64,000 bases of DNA, from NCBI GenBank assembly GCA_046330455.1, contig JAXLSU010000004.1, positions 1 to 64,000 of the forward strand, written 5' to 3'. The translations under genes were made by a program, and so were the position numbers. Positions 52,913 to 61,980 of this stretch are shown here, piece by piece. Numbering within the stretch: position 1 is the first letter of the stretch; each line of letters starts with the position of its first letter. Source of the stretch: CAVQXR01 sp046330455. Its GTDB lineage: Bacteria > Actinomycetota > Thermoleophilia > Gaiellales > Gaiellaceae. Below the pieces are notes generated by a model. It was not told the DNA's origin. It worked only from the letters and a program-made list of their open reading frames with translations, and did no database searches.

Positions 52913-55495
52913 GTGCGAACGAGTCACGAGCTCCGCGAGGGCTTTCTGCGCTACTTCGAGTCGAAGGCGCATCAGCGTCGGCCGTCTGCCTCGCTCGTCC
53001 CGGAGACGTACGACCCCTCGGTGCTCCTGACGACGGCCGGCATGCAACCGCTGAAGCCGTTCTTCCTCGGTCTCGAGACGGCGCCGGGGCCGCGCCTGAC
53101 GACGGTCCAGAAGTGCTTCCGCACGACCGACATCGACTCGGTCGGGCTCAACGCGCGACATCTGACGTTCTTCGAGATGCTCGGCAACTTCTCGTTCGGC
53201 GACTACTTCAAGGACGGCGCGATCGAGCTCGCCTGGGAGTTCGTCACCGAGCACATGCGCTTCCCGACCGAGAAGGTCTGGGTGACCGTGTTCGCCGGAG
53301 ATCCCGAGCTCGGGCTCGGCGAGGACGAGGTGGCCGTCCGGGGGTGGATGCGAATGGGGATCCCGCCCGATCGGATCCGGGGGCTGCCGCGATCGGAGAA
53401 CTTCTGGCAGGCGGGCCCCACGGGTCCCTGCGGGCCCTGCTCGGAGCTCTACTTCGACCGCGGCCCCGAGCACGGGTGCGGGCGTCCCGAGTGCGCCCCC
53501 GGCTGCGAGTGCGATCGGTTCCTCGAGTTCTGGAACCTCGTGTTCATGGAGTTCGACCTCGACGAGGACGGCGGCCTGAGCCCGCTGCCGCGTCAGAACA
53601 TCGACACCGGGCTCGGCGTGGAGCGCGGCGCGGCGCTCCTCCAGGGGGTTCACTCCGTGTACGAGACCGACGGGTTCGCCGCGATCATGGAGTGGGTGGC
53701 GTCGGAGACCGGCACGGCCTACGGCGAGTCGGACGAGGCCACGAAGGCACACCGGGTGCTCGCCGACCACGGCCGGGCGATGACGTTCCTGGCCGCCGAC
53801 GGCGTCACGCCCGACAACGAGGGACGCGGCTACGTGATGCGGCGGGTCGTTCGCCGCGCGATCCAGCACGGCTCGCGCATCGGCCTCGAGAGCTTCCTGC
53901 CGCGCCTCGCAGACGTCGTGATCGAGCTGATGGGCGAGTCGTACCCCGAGCTCGGCCGGCATCGCACCGAGATCGCCCGCGTGCTCGCCGCCGAGGAGGA
54001 GCGCTTCTCGCAGACGCTCGCGACCGGCATGCGGCTGTTCGACGAGGTGCTCGAGCGAAGCCCCGACGGGATCTCGGGTGACGATGCGTTCCGGCTCCAC
54101 GACACCTACGGCTTCCCGCTCGAGCTGACGAGAGAGCTCGCGCTCGAGCGTGGGCTCCCGGTCGACGAGGACCGGTTCGAGTCGCTCATGGCCGGCCAGC
54201 GCGAGCGATCGCGCGCCGGGAAGGGGAGCGAGCTCGAGCGGGCCGCGGAGTTCGCGCGCGGGGCCGGGTTCCAGACCGTGTTCCTGGGCTACGAGAGGAC
54301 CGAGGCGCTCACCCAGGTCGGAGCTCTCGAGGACGTCGGCGAGGGGCTGCTGCTCGTCAAGCTCCGCGAGTCGCCGTTCTATCCCGAGGGCGGAGGCCAG
54401 GTCACCGACCACGGCCACCTCGAGACCGAGTCCGGCGAGCGCGTCGAGCTCGTCCAGGCGTTCAGGTTCGGCGACGACCAGGCGTTGCTCGTACGGGGTG
54501 GCGGGCTCGCCGCCGGCGACCGGGTGAAGGCGGTCGTCTCGTGGCAGACGCGGTTCCCCACGATGGCGAATCACACGGCAACTCACCTCATGCATCGCGC
54601 GCTCCGGGAGACGCTCGGCGAGCACGTGAAGCAGGCGGGCTCTGCCGTACGGCCGGACAAGCTGCGGTTCGACTTCACGCACGACCGGCCCCTGTCGAGC
54701 GAGGAGCGAGACCTCGTCGAGAGGCGGGTCAACGAGAAGATCTTCGAGAACCTGCCCGTCCACACGTTCGTGACGCCGATCGACGAGGCTCGCAGGCTCG
54801 GTGCCACCATGCTGTTCGGGGAGAAGTACGGGGACATCGTCCGCGTCGTCGAGCTCGGCTCCGGCGAGCAGGCGTTCTCGCGCGAGCTCTGCGGCGGCAC
54901 CCACGTTCGCTCGACGGCGGAGATCGGCGCGTTCAAGATCCTCTCCGAGAGCTCGGTCGGGGCCGCCACGCGGCGGATCGAGGCGGTGACCTCCGGGGCG
55001 GCGGCCAGCTACCTGTTCGAGCGGGAGCGCGAGGCGGCGCGGCTGAAGGAGGAGCTCGATTCGGAGCGGAAGGCCTGGGCCCGCCTCGAGCGGCAGCTGC
55101 GGGCCGGCGCCGGCCAGGCGGACGAGGCGCTCGGGCACCTGCTCGACGGGGCCGAGGAGGTCGGCGAGATCCGGGTCGTCGTCGGCGACGCCGGTGAGCT
55201 CGACCCGGAGGCGCTGCTCGACCTCTCCGACCGCGTCAAGCAGAAGGTCGCGCCGGCGGCCGTCGTCCTCGGCGCGGTCACGGACGGTCGGGTCAGCCTC
55301 GTCGCCAACTTCTCCGACGCCGCCGTCGGGAGAGGTGCGGATGCGGGCAGGGTGATCAAGGCCGTCGCCGGGATCGTCGGCGGCGGTGGGGGCGGGCGTC
55401 CGACCATGGCCCGCGCCGGCGGCAAGGACGCCTCGCGACTCGCCGAGGCGCTCGATGCCGCCCGCTCCACCCTTCGCGAGCATCTTCGGCCGTAG
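52913..55495 (+). CDS. alaS: Alanyl-tRNA synthetase
   Basis: AlaRS (860 aa) charges tRNA-Ala. The GTG start gives RTSHELREGFLRYFESKAHQ. The class II aminoacylation domain includes LVPETYDPSVLLTTAGMQPL and KCFRTTDIDSVG; an inserted Cys-rich loop (GCGRPECAPGCEC) is at about 183-195. The editing domain carries HTATHLMHRALRE (HxxxH) and ELCGGTHVRSTAEIG (Cys and His). The C-terminal DHHA1/C-Ala region ends ARAGGKDASRLAEALDAARS. No frameshift. Confidence 0.96.
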   Translation: MRTSHELREGFLRYFESKAHQRRPSASLVPETYDPSVLLTTAGMQPLKPFFLGLETAPGPRLTTVQKCFRTTDIDSVGLNARHLTFFEMLGNFSFGDYFKDGAIELAWEFVTEHMRFPTEKVWVTVFAGDPELGLGEDEVAVRGWMRMGIPPDRIRGLPRSENFWQAGPTGPCGPCSELYFDRGPEHGCGRPECAPGCECDRFLEFWNLVFMEFDLDEDGGLSPLPRQNIDTGLGVERGAALLQGVHSVYETDGFAAIMEWVASETGTAYGESDEATKAHRVLADHGRAMTFLAADGVTPDNEGRGYVMRRVVRRAIQHGSRIGLESFLPRLADVVIELMGESYPELGRHRTEIARVLAAEEERFSQTLATGMRLFDEVLERSPDGISGDDAFRLHDTYGFPLELTRELALERGLPVDEDRFESLMAGQRERSRAGKGSELERAAEFARGAGFQTVFLGYERTEALTQVGALEDVGEGLLLVKLRESPFYPEGGGQVTDHGHLETESGERVELVQAFRFGDDQALLVRGGGLAAGDRVKAVVSWQTRFPTMANHTATHLMHRALRETLGEHVKQAGSAVRPDKLRFDFTHDRPLSSEERDLVERRVNEKIFENLPVHTFVTPIDEARRLGATMLFGEKYGDIVRVVELGSGEQAFSRELCGGTHVRSTAEIGAFKILSESSVGAATRRIEAVTSGAAASYLFEREREAARLKEELDSERKAWARLERQLRAGAGQADEALGHLLDGAEEVGEIRVVVGDAGELDPEALLDLSDRVKQKVAPAAVVLGAVTDGRVSLVANFSDAAVGRGADAGRVIKAVAGIVGGGGGGRPTMARAGGKDASRLAEALDAARSTLREHLRP

Positions 55496-55600
55496 CGTCG
55501 ACCGCGTCCTGCAGCCGCCTGTTCTCGCCCGGCGGTCGCCCAGGCGGCGAGAGCGCCGGCACGGGGTGGCCGGCGCTCCCGCCGGAGGGGCTGTTTGTGT

Positions 55601-57583
55601 CTACTCGCAGTTGCGGACCGCGTTGCGACCGCCTCCGGGATCACACGTGTCGGTGCCGGGACCGCCGTCGATGCGATCGTTGCCTGCGCCGGCCGTGATG
55701 GCATCGTCGCCGTCACCGGCGGCGACACGATTGTCGCCGTCCCCGGCCGTGATCGTGTCTGCTCCGGGGCCGGCGGTCACGCGGTCGCTTCCGGCTCCCG
55801 TCGTGAGCGTGTCGCGTCCGAAGCCGCCGCGCACCCGGTCGTCGCCGTCTCCGCTCTCGATCGTGTCGGCGCCGCTGCCGCCGGCGATCGCGTCGCGCCC
55901 GTCGTGGGTCGTGATCCGGTCGCCACCGGCGCCTCCACAGATCACGTCGTTGCCACCGTTGCCGTCGATCACGTCGTTGCCGCGGCGCCCGCGAATCACG
56001 TCGTCGCCCGGGGTTCCGACAATCGTGTCGGCGCCGAGTGTTCCGGAGATCGTGGGCAGGGCCGCACACAGCGAGACGAGAACCGGCTCGGCGACGGCGA
56101 CGTTCACGGTGCCGGTCGCCGTCGCCTCCCCGTCCGACACGACGTAGGTGAAGCTGTCGGCGCCCTGGAAGCCCGCGGCGGGGGTGTAGCGAACCCTGCC
56201 CGCGTCGGGCCCGTCCACGACGAGCTCGGTCGTTCCGTGGGCAGGCGCGCCGACGGAGCTCACGGAGAGTGCCTGACCCGTCTCGTTCGCCGGCCCGGCA
56301 GCGTCGTTCGCGAGCACGTCGACGACGATCGAGCCGCCCTGGATGACGGAGGCGATGTCGCTCGCAGCGATCGGCGGGTCGTTGGCCGCCGACACGGTCA
56401 CGATCAGCTCCGAGAGGTCGAGGCCGCCGTGCCCGTCCGACACGGTCACCTCGACGGCGTCGCTCCCGTTGAAGTCCGGAGCCGGCGCGTAGATCACGCT
56501 CCGACCGTCCGGGCTCACGGTCGTGCTGCCGTGCTCGGCCCCGTCGACCCCGGTCACGACGAGCGCGTCGCCGTCGACGTCCTGGTCGTTTCCGACCACG
56601 TCGAACGTGCCGGGAACGTCCTCGGCCGTCGTACCGGCGTCGTCCTCGACGTCGGGATCGTCGTTCACGGGCGCGACGGTAACCGTGACGGAGGCGGTCG
56701 TCGTACCGCCCCGGCCGTCGGCCGCCGTGTAGCTGAACGTGTCGGAGCCCGAGAAGTCGACGTCGGGCCCGTACGAGACGCCGGTGCCGCCGGCAGTGAT
56801 CGCGACCTCGCCGTTCGCGGCATCGCTGGTGGAGATCACCTCGAGTGGATCGGCGTCGGGATCGACGTCGTTTGCGAGCACCGGGATCGTGACCGGCGAC
56901 TGATCCTCCGAGATCGACGCGGCATCGTCTACAGCGAGCGGAGGCGTGTTCGTGCCGGGATCGCCGCCGCCGATCGTGTGCTGCCCGAGCCCGTCGAACG
57001 TGTCGATCGAGAATCCGAGCCACCCGGTTGCCGGGTCGAACACGCCGGCCCCGTCGGCGTCTCCGGCCTGGACCGAAGCCCGCCTGCGGAGGGTGTGGTC
57101 GGACGTTGTCGTGTCGGCGGTACCCCACTCGACGCCGGGGTCGAAGCCGATCTGGCCGATCACGTCGATCACCGACCCGCCGTGACGCAGCGCGACGGCG
57201 TCGTTGCCGTTCCAGAGGAAGTTCGTCGTCGTCTCGTCGGCGAGCGCGAGGAGCGCCGCGTCGGAGGCGCTCCGGACGAGGACGTGCGTGTCACCGGCCG
57301 GGATCGAGCCGTTCAGCGGAATGGTGGCCGTCGCCGTCGGGCTTCCGTTCGCGAAGATCTGGATGTCGTAGGAACCGGTCAGGGTGACCGACGACGCCGT
57401 TCCGTTGAAGATCTCGAGCGCCTTGTTGCTCCCCGAGCCCTCGACGTACTCGGAGAGGAACAGCTCGGTCGGTGCAGCGGCGCCGGGCCTCGGAACGACC
57501 GCAGCCAGGCAGGCGAGCGCTGCGACGAGCCCGGCGACTGCGAGCAGGCGCAGTCCGGGACCGGGGGGATGGCGATGAAGCAC
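55601..57583 (-). CDS. Large secreted protein: lamin-tail domain, tandem cadherin-like repeats, RTX calcium repeats
   Basis: GTG 57583 follows AAGGAGG, giving 660 aa. A signal peptide (LRLLAVAGLVAALACLAAVV then PRPGAAA) is followed by an LTD domain (LFLSEYVEGSGSNKALEIFN, the extracellular lamin-tail type), then three tandem VCBS/cadherin-like repeats of about 95 residues (VDDAASISEDQSPVTIPVLA, SGSDTFSYTAADGRGGTTTA, QGADSFTYVVSDG). The C-terminal 170 residues hold at least eight GGxGxDxI/V nonapeptides (GNGGNDVICGGAGGDRI) that bind calcium. Surface adhesin or matrix protein is probable. The end NAVRNCE has a Cys. Confidence 0.87.
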   Translation of the reverse strand: MLHRHPPGPGLRLLAVAGLVAALACLAAVVPRPGAAAPTELFLSEYVEGSGSNKALEIFNGTASSVTLTGSYDIQIFANGSPTATATIPLNGSIPAGDTHVLVRSASDAALLALADETTTNFLWNGNDAVALRHGGSVIDVIGQIGFDPGVEWGTADTTTSDHTLRRRASVQAGDADGAGVFDPATGWLGFSIDTFDGLGQHTIGGGDPGTNTPPLAVDDAASISEDQSPVTIPVLANDVDPDADPLEVISTSDAANGEVAITAGGTGVSYGPDVDFSGSDTFSYTAADGRGGTTTASVTVTVAPVNDDPDVEDDAGTTAEDVPGTFDVVGNDQDVDGDALVVTGVDGAEHGSTTVSPDGRSVIYAPAPDFNGSDAVEVTVSDGHGGLDLSELIVTVSAANDPPIAASDIASVIQGGSIVVDVLANDAAGPANETGQALSVSSVGAPAHGTTELVVDGPDAGRVRYTPAAGFQGADSFTYVVSDGEATATGTVNVAVAEPVLVSLCAALPTISGTLGADTIVGTPGDDVIRGRRGNDVIDGNGGNDVICGGAGGDRITTHDGRDAIAGGSGADTIESGDGDDRVRGGFGRDTLTTGAGSDRVTAGPGADTITAGDGDNRVAAGDGDDAITAGAGNDRIDGGPGTDTCDPGGGRNAVRNCE

Positions 57584-57989
57584 GGTGCGTCCTCCTTGCT
57601 CGATGACGCCTTCACCGTCGCGCGAAATCACGCACCCATGGGTGACGCTCCGTACCGGATCTGTCACCGAACCGTGCCGGATGACGCCGGTAGGCTCCCG
57701 GAGCTGCGCCCGACGGCCGGCGGCTGCTCCCTGCCCCGTCGAGCTCGCAGGCTCAGTGGCCTGCGAGCAGCCAGAGCAGGGAGAGCATGACGACGGCGCT
57801 CAGGCGCTGCGTGGCGGACACGTTCGACCCCCCGGTCCCGGTTTCCCCAGCGGGACGGTTCTACCAGCCGCAACCGCCTTTCGGGGGATCAGGGGCTCCC
57901 TCGATCGGGGGAGTCGAGGCGAAAACCCCTCGAACGAGGGACGCCGCAGGACGCGAGGAAGCAGGGAAGAGCCCCGGTAGACTGGCCCG
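57584..57989. other. 406-bp divergent intergenic region with a strong hairpin
   Basis: No credible gene. It separates the secreted RTX-protein gene (minus) and ruvX (plus). A 10-bp perfect stem GCTCGCAGGC-TCAGTG-GCCTGCGAGC lies at 57743-57768, flanked by a further CTCCCTG/CAGGGAG pair. Another folded-looking part on the minus strand is rich in GGAA and CCGGG around 57830-57880. No known riboswitch consensus matched by eye (c-di-AMP, cobalamin and c-di-GMP were considered). Confidence 0.5.
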
Positions 57990-58391
57990 GTGAAGGTGCT
58001 CGCTCTCGACTACGGCTCCGCACGGACCGGGGTGGCCGTGTCCGATTCGACCGGAACCATCGTCCGTCCGCTCGAGGTCGTGAAGCGGGCATCGTCACGC
58101 GCGGGGCTGCGGCGGATCGCCGAGCTCGTCGCCGCCGAGCACGCGGAGCGGATCGTGGTCGGCCTGCCCCTGACGCCGCGAGGAGAGCACGGCGTCCAGG
58201 CACGGGAGACCGAGGAGTTCGTGAGCGTGCTCCGGGCGGTGACCGAGGTTCCCGTGGACACCTACGACGAGCGGTTCACGACGCGCCTCGCGGCCAGGCC
58301 GGACGGCCCTCGCCGCGACGCACCCGAGGACGCAGTCGCCGCCGCCCATCTGCTGAGCGACTACCTCACGTGGACGAGCGGCCGCGCCTGA
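57990..58391 (+). CDS. ruvX: Holliday junction resolvase-like / pre-16S rRNA nuclease YqgF (RuvX)
   Basis: The 133-aa RNase H-fold protein has VLALDYGSARTGVAVSD with the first Asp, IVVGLPLTPRGEHGVQ, and DTYDERFTTRLA with the second acidic site. It trims the 5' end of pre-16S rRNA. The GTG start and position between alaS and mltG are classical. Its end overlaps mltG by 22 bases. Confidence 0.93.
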   Translation: MKVLALDYGSARTGVAVSDSTGTIVRPLEVVKRASSRAGLRRIAELVAAEHAERIVVGLPLTPRGEHGVQARETEEFVSVLRAVTEVPVDTYDERFTTRLAARPDGPRRDAPEDAVAAAHLLSDYLTWTSGRA

Positions 58392-59341
58392 CCGTCGCTT
58401 CCGGTGAGCCGACTCCGCCCCCGCCTCATCGCCGCCGCGGCCGGGGAGGGAGGGGCCAGCTCGTGGGAGTCGTCGCGGGGATCCTCATCGGGGTGAGCGT
58501 GATCGTCGCCCCGGTGATCTACCTCACCCGCGGTGACGGCGAGTCCGAGGCGGTCCCGACAACGCAAGCCGCGGTGACGACGACCGGCCCGCTACCCGAG
58601 CTGAAGATCGTCTTTCCCGAGGGCTTCACCCGCCGCGAGATGGCCGACCGGATCGGCGCCGTCAACGAGATCGCCGAACAGGAGCGTGGGGTGGAGACGA
58701 GGCTCTCCCCGAAGCGCTACCTCGACCTCACCGCGAAGTCCGAGCTCCCCGGCTCCTTCGCCGGCGACGGGAAGCAGCGATCGCTCGAAGGGTTCCTGTT
58801 CCCGGCAACCTATTCGTTCACCCCCGAGACGACGACCGAGGAGCTCGTGCAGATGCAGCTCGACGCCTTCGACGCCGCCTGGTCGAAGGTCGATCTGAAG
58901 GCCGCCGAGAAGAAGAACCTGACGCCGTACGACGTGCTGATCATCGCGTCGATGATCGAGGGCGAGGTCAGGGTTCCGAAGGAGCGGGCGCTCGTGGCCG
59001 CCGTCATCTACAACCGGCTCAGGGCGAGGATGCCTCTCGGGATCGATGCAACGCTGCGCTACGGGCTCGACATCTCGCCCGAGCAGCCGATCACGCAGTC
59101 ACAGCTCGACAGCGACAATCCGTACAACACTGCGCGACAACCGGGGTTGCCGCCCACGCCGATCGGAAACCCCGGCCTCGCCGCGATGCAGGCCGCGGCC
59201 CATCCCGCAAAGAGCGCCTTCCTCTACTTCGCGCTGAAGAAGGACTGCAAGTCGCACTTCTTCGCGAGCACGCTCGAGGAGCACAACGCCTTCCTGAGCG
59301 GGCCGAGGTCATTCCTGCGAGCTCCCGACGAGTGCGCGTGA
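58370..59341 (+). CDS. mltG: Endolytic murein transglycosylase MltG
   Basis: MltG (323 aa) cuts nascent peptidoglycan strands at the membrane. After a Pro/Arg-rich cytoplasmic part comes one helix (LVGVVAGILIGVSVIVAPVI). The LysM-like segment IVFPEGFTRREMADRIG precedes the YceG catalytic domain with the Glu in IIASMIEGEV and NPYNTARQPGLPPTPIGNPG. It is short compared with the E. coli protein only by its N-terminus. Start ATG 58370 overlaps ruvX; stop overlaps aroE. Confidence 0.93.
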   Translation: MDERPRLTVASGEPTPPPPHRRRGRGGRGQLVGVVAGILIGVSVIVAPVIYLTRGDGESEAVPTTQAAVTTTGPLPELKIVFPEGFTRREMADRIGAVNEIAEQERGVETRLSPKRYLDLTAKSELPGSFAGDGKQRSLEGFLFPATYSFTPETTTEELVQMQLDAFDAAWSKVDLKAAEKKNLTPYDVLIIASMIEGEVRVPKERALVAAVIYNRLRARMPLGIDATLRYGLDISPEQPITQSQLDSDNPYNTARQPGLPPTPIGNPGLAAMQAAAHPAKSAFLYFALKKDCKSHFFASTLEEHNAFLSGPRSFLRAPDECA

Positions 59342-60159
59342 GCGGCGTCGAGCTCAGGGCGACGACCCGTCTGGTCGGGATCATCGGCTGGCCCGTCGCC
59401 CACTCGCTGTCGCCGGTCATGCACAACGCGGCGTTCGCGGCCCTTCGGCTCGACTGGGCGTACGTTCCGCTTCCCGTGGAGGCACGGTTGGTCGGGGAGG
59501 CGGTACGCGGCCTCGTCGCGCTCGGCTTCGTGGGCGCGAACGTCACGATCCCGCACAAGACGGCGGTGCTCGACTGCTGCGACGAGCTCGACGACGGCGC
59601 GCGTAGAGCCGGGTCCGTCAACACCCTCGTCGTGCGTGAGGGGAGAGTGCTCGGCTCCAGCACGGACGGGCTTGCGGTCACCGGTGCGGTCGACGCAGCA
59701 GGCGCCCACGTCCTGATGCTCGGGGCGGGTGGCGCGGCCCAGGCGGTCGCCGTGGCGCTTCTCGATGCTGGCGCCGCCCGAGTCACGGTCGCTGCGCGGC
59801 GCCCCGCCGGTGCCGAGCGTCTCGTCGCGCACCTTCTGGGGACGTTTCCGGGCGCCGCGGTCGACGTCGCGAAGGCATGGCCCCCTGCCGTTCCCGGGGC
59901 GACGGTCGTCGTCAACGCGACGCCGCTCAAGGACGAGCTCGCCGTCGAGCCGCTCACTCACCAGCAGGTCGTGGATCTCGCCTACCTGCCCGATCGGAGG
60001 GAGACGGCGCTCGTCCGCGTCGCCCGGGAGCGGGGTTGTCCGCGTGTCGTCGACGGCCTCGAGGTGCTCGTGCGCCAGGGCGCGGCGTCGTTTCGGCGCT
60101 GGACAGGCCTTCCGGCCCCGGTCGAGGTCATGCGCGCTGCCGTCCGCGGCGTGGGCTGA
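59338..60159 (+). CDS. aroE: Shikimate dehydrogenase
   Basis: AroE reduces 3-dehydroshikimate with NADPH. The substrate site shows WPVAHSLSPVMHNAAFAAL (SxS), the catalytic Lys in NVTIPHKTAVLD, and Asp in SSTDGLAVTGAV. The Rossmann loop is MLGAGGAAQAVAVAL. GTG 59338 overlaps the mltG stop (GTGA), giving 273 aa; GTG 59332 is also possible. First of the shikimate genes aroE-aroC-aroKB-aroQ. Confidence 0.94.
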   Translation: MSGVELRATTRLVGIIGWPVAHSLSPVMHNAAFAALRLDWAYVPLPVEARLVGEAVRGLVALGFVGANVTIPHKTAVLDCCDELDDGARRAGSVNTLVVREGRVLGSSTDGLAVTGAVDAAGAHVLMLGAGGAAQAVAVALLDAGAARVTVAARRPAGAERLVAHLLGTFPGAAVDVAKAWPPAVPGATVVVNATPLKDELAVEPLTHQQVVDLAYLPDRRETALVRVARERGCPRVVDGLEVLVRQGAASFRRWTGLPAPVEVMRAAVRGVG

Positions 60160-60630
60160 CGCGCGGGCCGAGCGACAGCGGACAGCAGGGGCGCCGGTAC
60201 GGTCTCGCGTCCCGGGCGCCCCGGAAGGACGCGAGGGCCGTACGGGCGCGCCTGTTCCGCCCGAGACGGTGTGCGTGGCGAGAACGAGACAGCCACGGGT
60301 ATTGCCGAAGCTCACCGGGCGGCGCCTGCCGGTGCCCGCAGCCCGGATGTCCGGTCGGCTCGGTCGCCACCGTTCGCCCTGACGGCTCTTCGGGGCCGGC
60401 GGGCCTCGTCCGGAGTGTGGATGTCGACGGGCGCTCTCCGACGCGATGCGTCGATGCCAGACGACCAGCGAAACGGTCGAGCAGTGCCTTCGGCGAGCTC
60501 TGTCGGTGCCAGGTGTATCGACAGCACCTGTCAGGGCACTGCGGCCCGATGACGGGCTCTGTCCGGGAAGCGGGACCGGAGCCCTCCGAACACGCCGATC
60601 GCGGTGGATCGCTCATCTAGGCTTTCGAGC
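60160..60630. other. Gene-free 471-bp gap with a long imperfect hairpin
   Basis: No credible gene. GTACGG-TCTCGCGTCC (60197-60212) pairs with GGACGCGAG-GG-CCGTAC (60227-60243) around a 14-base loop, forming a stem of about 15 pairs with a small bulge, probably a transcription end or processing site after aroE. The rest shows no recognised element. Its GC-rich, mixed-frame character could be a decayed gene, but no family is visible. Confidence 0.45.
60197..60243 (+). terminator. Imperfect 15-bp hairpin after aroE
   Basis: It lies 38 bases after the aroE stop. Stem parts GTACGG/CCGTAC and CTCGCGTCC/GGACGCGAG are perfect, separated by a small asymmetric bulge. No T-run follows, so Rho-independence is uncertain. 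Confidence 0.45.
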
Positions 60631-61743
60631 GTGAGCCTGACCTTGACAACGGCCGGGGAGTCGCACGGTCCCGCGCTCGTAGCGGTCGTCACGGGACTCC
60701 CTGCAGGGCTGGTTCTCGACCGCGAGGCGATCGACCACGATCTGTGGAGGCGGCAGCAGGGGTATGGCCGGAGCCCGCGTCAGAAGCTCGAGTCAGACCG
60801 GGTCGAGGTGCTGACCGGCCTGCGTCAGGGCCGTACGCTCGGGACGCCGCTGACGCTCGTCGTTCGCAACCGCGACCACAAGAACTGGACCTGGGGCATG
60901 AGCCCCTGGCCGCCCGATGGCGAGGCGGCCGGCAAGGGGACGAAGGCCGTGACGCTGCCGAGGCCGGGCCACGCGGACCTGCCCGGAGTGATGAAGTACG
61001 ACCTCCCGGACGTCCGTGACGCGCTCGAGCGGGCGAGCGCCCGCCACACGGCCGCCGTCGTCGCCGCCGGGGCGGTCGCGAAGGCCCTCCTCGCCACGCT
61101 CGGTGTCGACGTCTCGAGCTCGGTGATCGAGGTCGGGGGTGCGACCGGCGAGGACGCGATTCGCGAAGCCATCGATGTCGCGAGGCGCGACCGCGACACC
61201 CTCGGCGGGATCGTGGAGGTGCGCACGTCGGGCCTGCCGCCCGGCCTTGGCTCGTACGCCACGAAGGACGACCGTCTCGACGCCCGGCTCGCCTGGGCGC
61301 TGATGGGGATCCAGGCCGTGAAGTGCGTCGAGATGGGGGAGGGGCTCGCGCTGTCGCGGCTGCGCGGCTCGGCCGCCCACGACGAGATCTTTCGGGACGG
61401 TCGCGGCTACTACCGGGAGACGAACCACGCTGGCGGCCTCGAGGCGGGGATCACGAACGGCGAGGACGTCGTCGTGCGCGCGGCCATGAAGCCGCTGCCG
61501 ACGCTGATGCGGCCGCTTCGCTCGGTCGACCTCGCGACGCACGAGCCTGCCCAGGCGCTCGTCGAGCGCTCGGACGTGAGCGCCGTCGAGTCGCTCGCCG
61601 TGATCGCCGAGGCGGTCGTTGCGTTCGAGCTCGCGAGCTCCGCGAGGGACAAGTTCGGTGGCGATGCGATCGTCGACCTCGTCGAGGCCCACCGTGCCTA
61701 CCTGGCCCGGATCGACTGGACACGGCCGTCCGAGCGCGGCTAG
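60631..61743 (+). CDS. aroC: Chorismate synthase
   Basis: AroC (370 aa) makes chorismate with reduced FMN. It begins LTLTTAGESHGPALVAVVTG, has the signature RQQGYGRSPRQKLESDRVEV, PRPGHADLPGVMKY, ERASARHTAA, and the late motif GGLEAGITNGEDVVVRAAMK plus ARDKFGGDAIVDLVEAHR. GTG 60631 starts the conserved N-terminus; ATG 60604 would add nine non-conserved residues. Confidence 0.95.
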   Translation: MSLTLTTAGESHGPALVAVVTGLPAGLVLDREAIDHDLWRRQQGYGRSPRQKLESDRVEVLTGLRQGRTLGTPLTLVVRNRDHKNWTWGMSPWPPDGEAAGKGTKAVTLPRPGHADLPGVMKYDLPDVRDALERASARHTAAVVAAGAVAKALLATLGVDVSSSVIEVGGATGEDAIREAIDVARRDRDTLGGIVEVRTSGLPPGLGSYATKDDRLDARLAWALMGIQAVKCVEMGEGLALSRLRGSAAHDEIFRDGRGYYRETNHAGGLEAGITNGEDVVVRAAMKPLPTLMRPLRSVDLATHEPAQALVERSDVSAVESLAVIAEAVVAFELASSARDKFGGDAIVDLVEAHRAYLARIDWTRPSERG

Positions 61744-61980
61744 GGCCGTGAGCGCGCGTCGACCGTCCCGCCGACCGTCGAGCCGGGCAGCGGGGGCGCG
61801 GCCGTCGTGGAGGCCGGTGGTGAGCCGGCATGCCCCCACCCTGGGTGGGGTCCCGCGGTCCCTCCGAATCGACGCGAGCATACCGCGCAGAAACGCACGT
61901 CTTCGTGCCGCTTCGTGCCAATCGGGTATCGGGTCTGTGCCGGCTCTGCCACGACGGCCTGCGGGATGCCGGGGGCGGGC
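61744..61980. other. Gap between aroC and aroKB with a CCCCACC hairpin
   Basis: A reading frame is open from 61807 into aroKB but its residues do not look like a protein domain, so I treat it as non-coding leader. The inverted repeat CCCCACC-CTG-GGTGGGG lies at about 61834-61850. No known leader element is recognised. Confidence 0.4.

Noticed and set aside
52373..55483. A 1036-codon minus-strand open frame
   Set aside because: It mirrors alaS in another frame and shows only low-complexity Leu/Glu/Arg composition.
57584..57989. c-di-AMP, cobalamin or c-di-GMP riboswitch
   Set aside because: None of the conserved core blocks could be matched on either strand.
61807..61980. Longer N-terminus for the AroK-AroB fusion
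   Set aside because: The upstream 58 codons are Cys/Pro/Arg-rich and unlike any kinase N-terminus.
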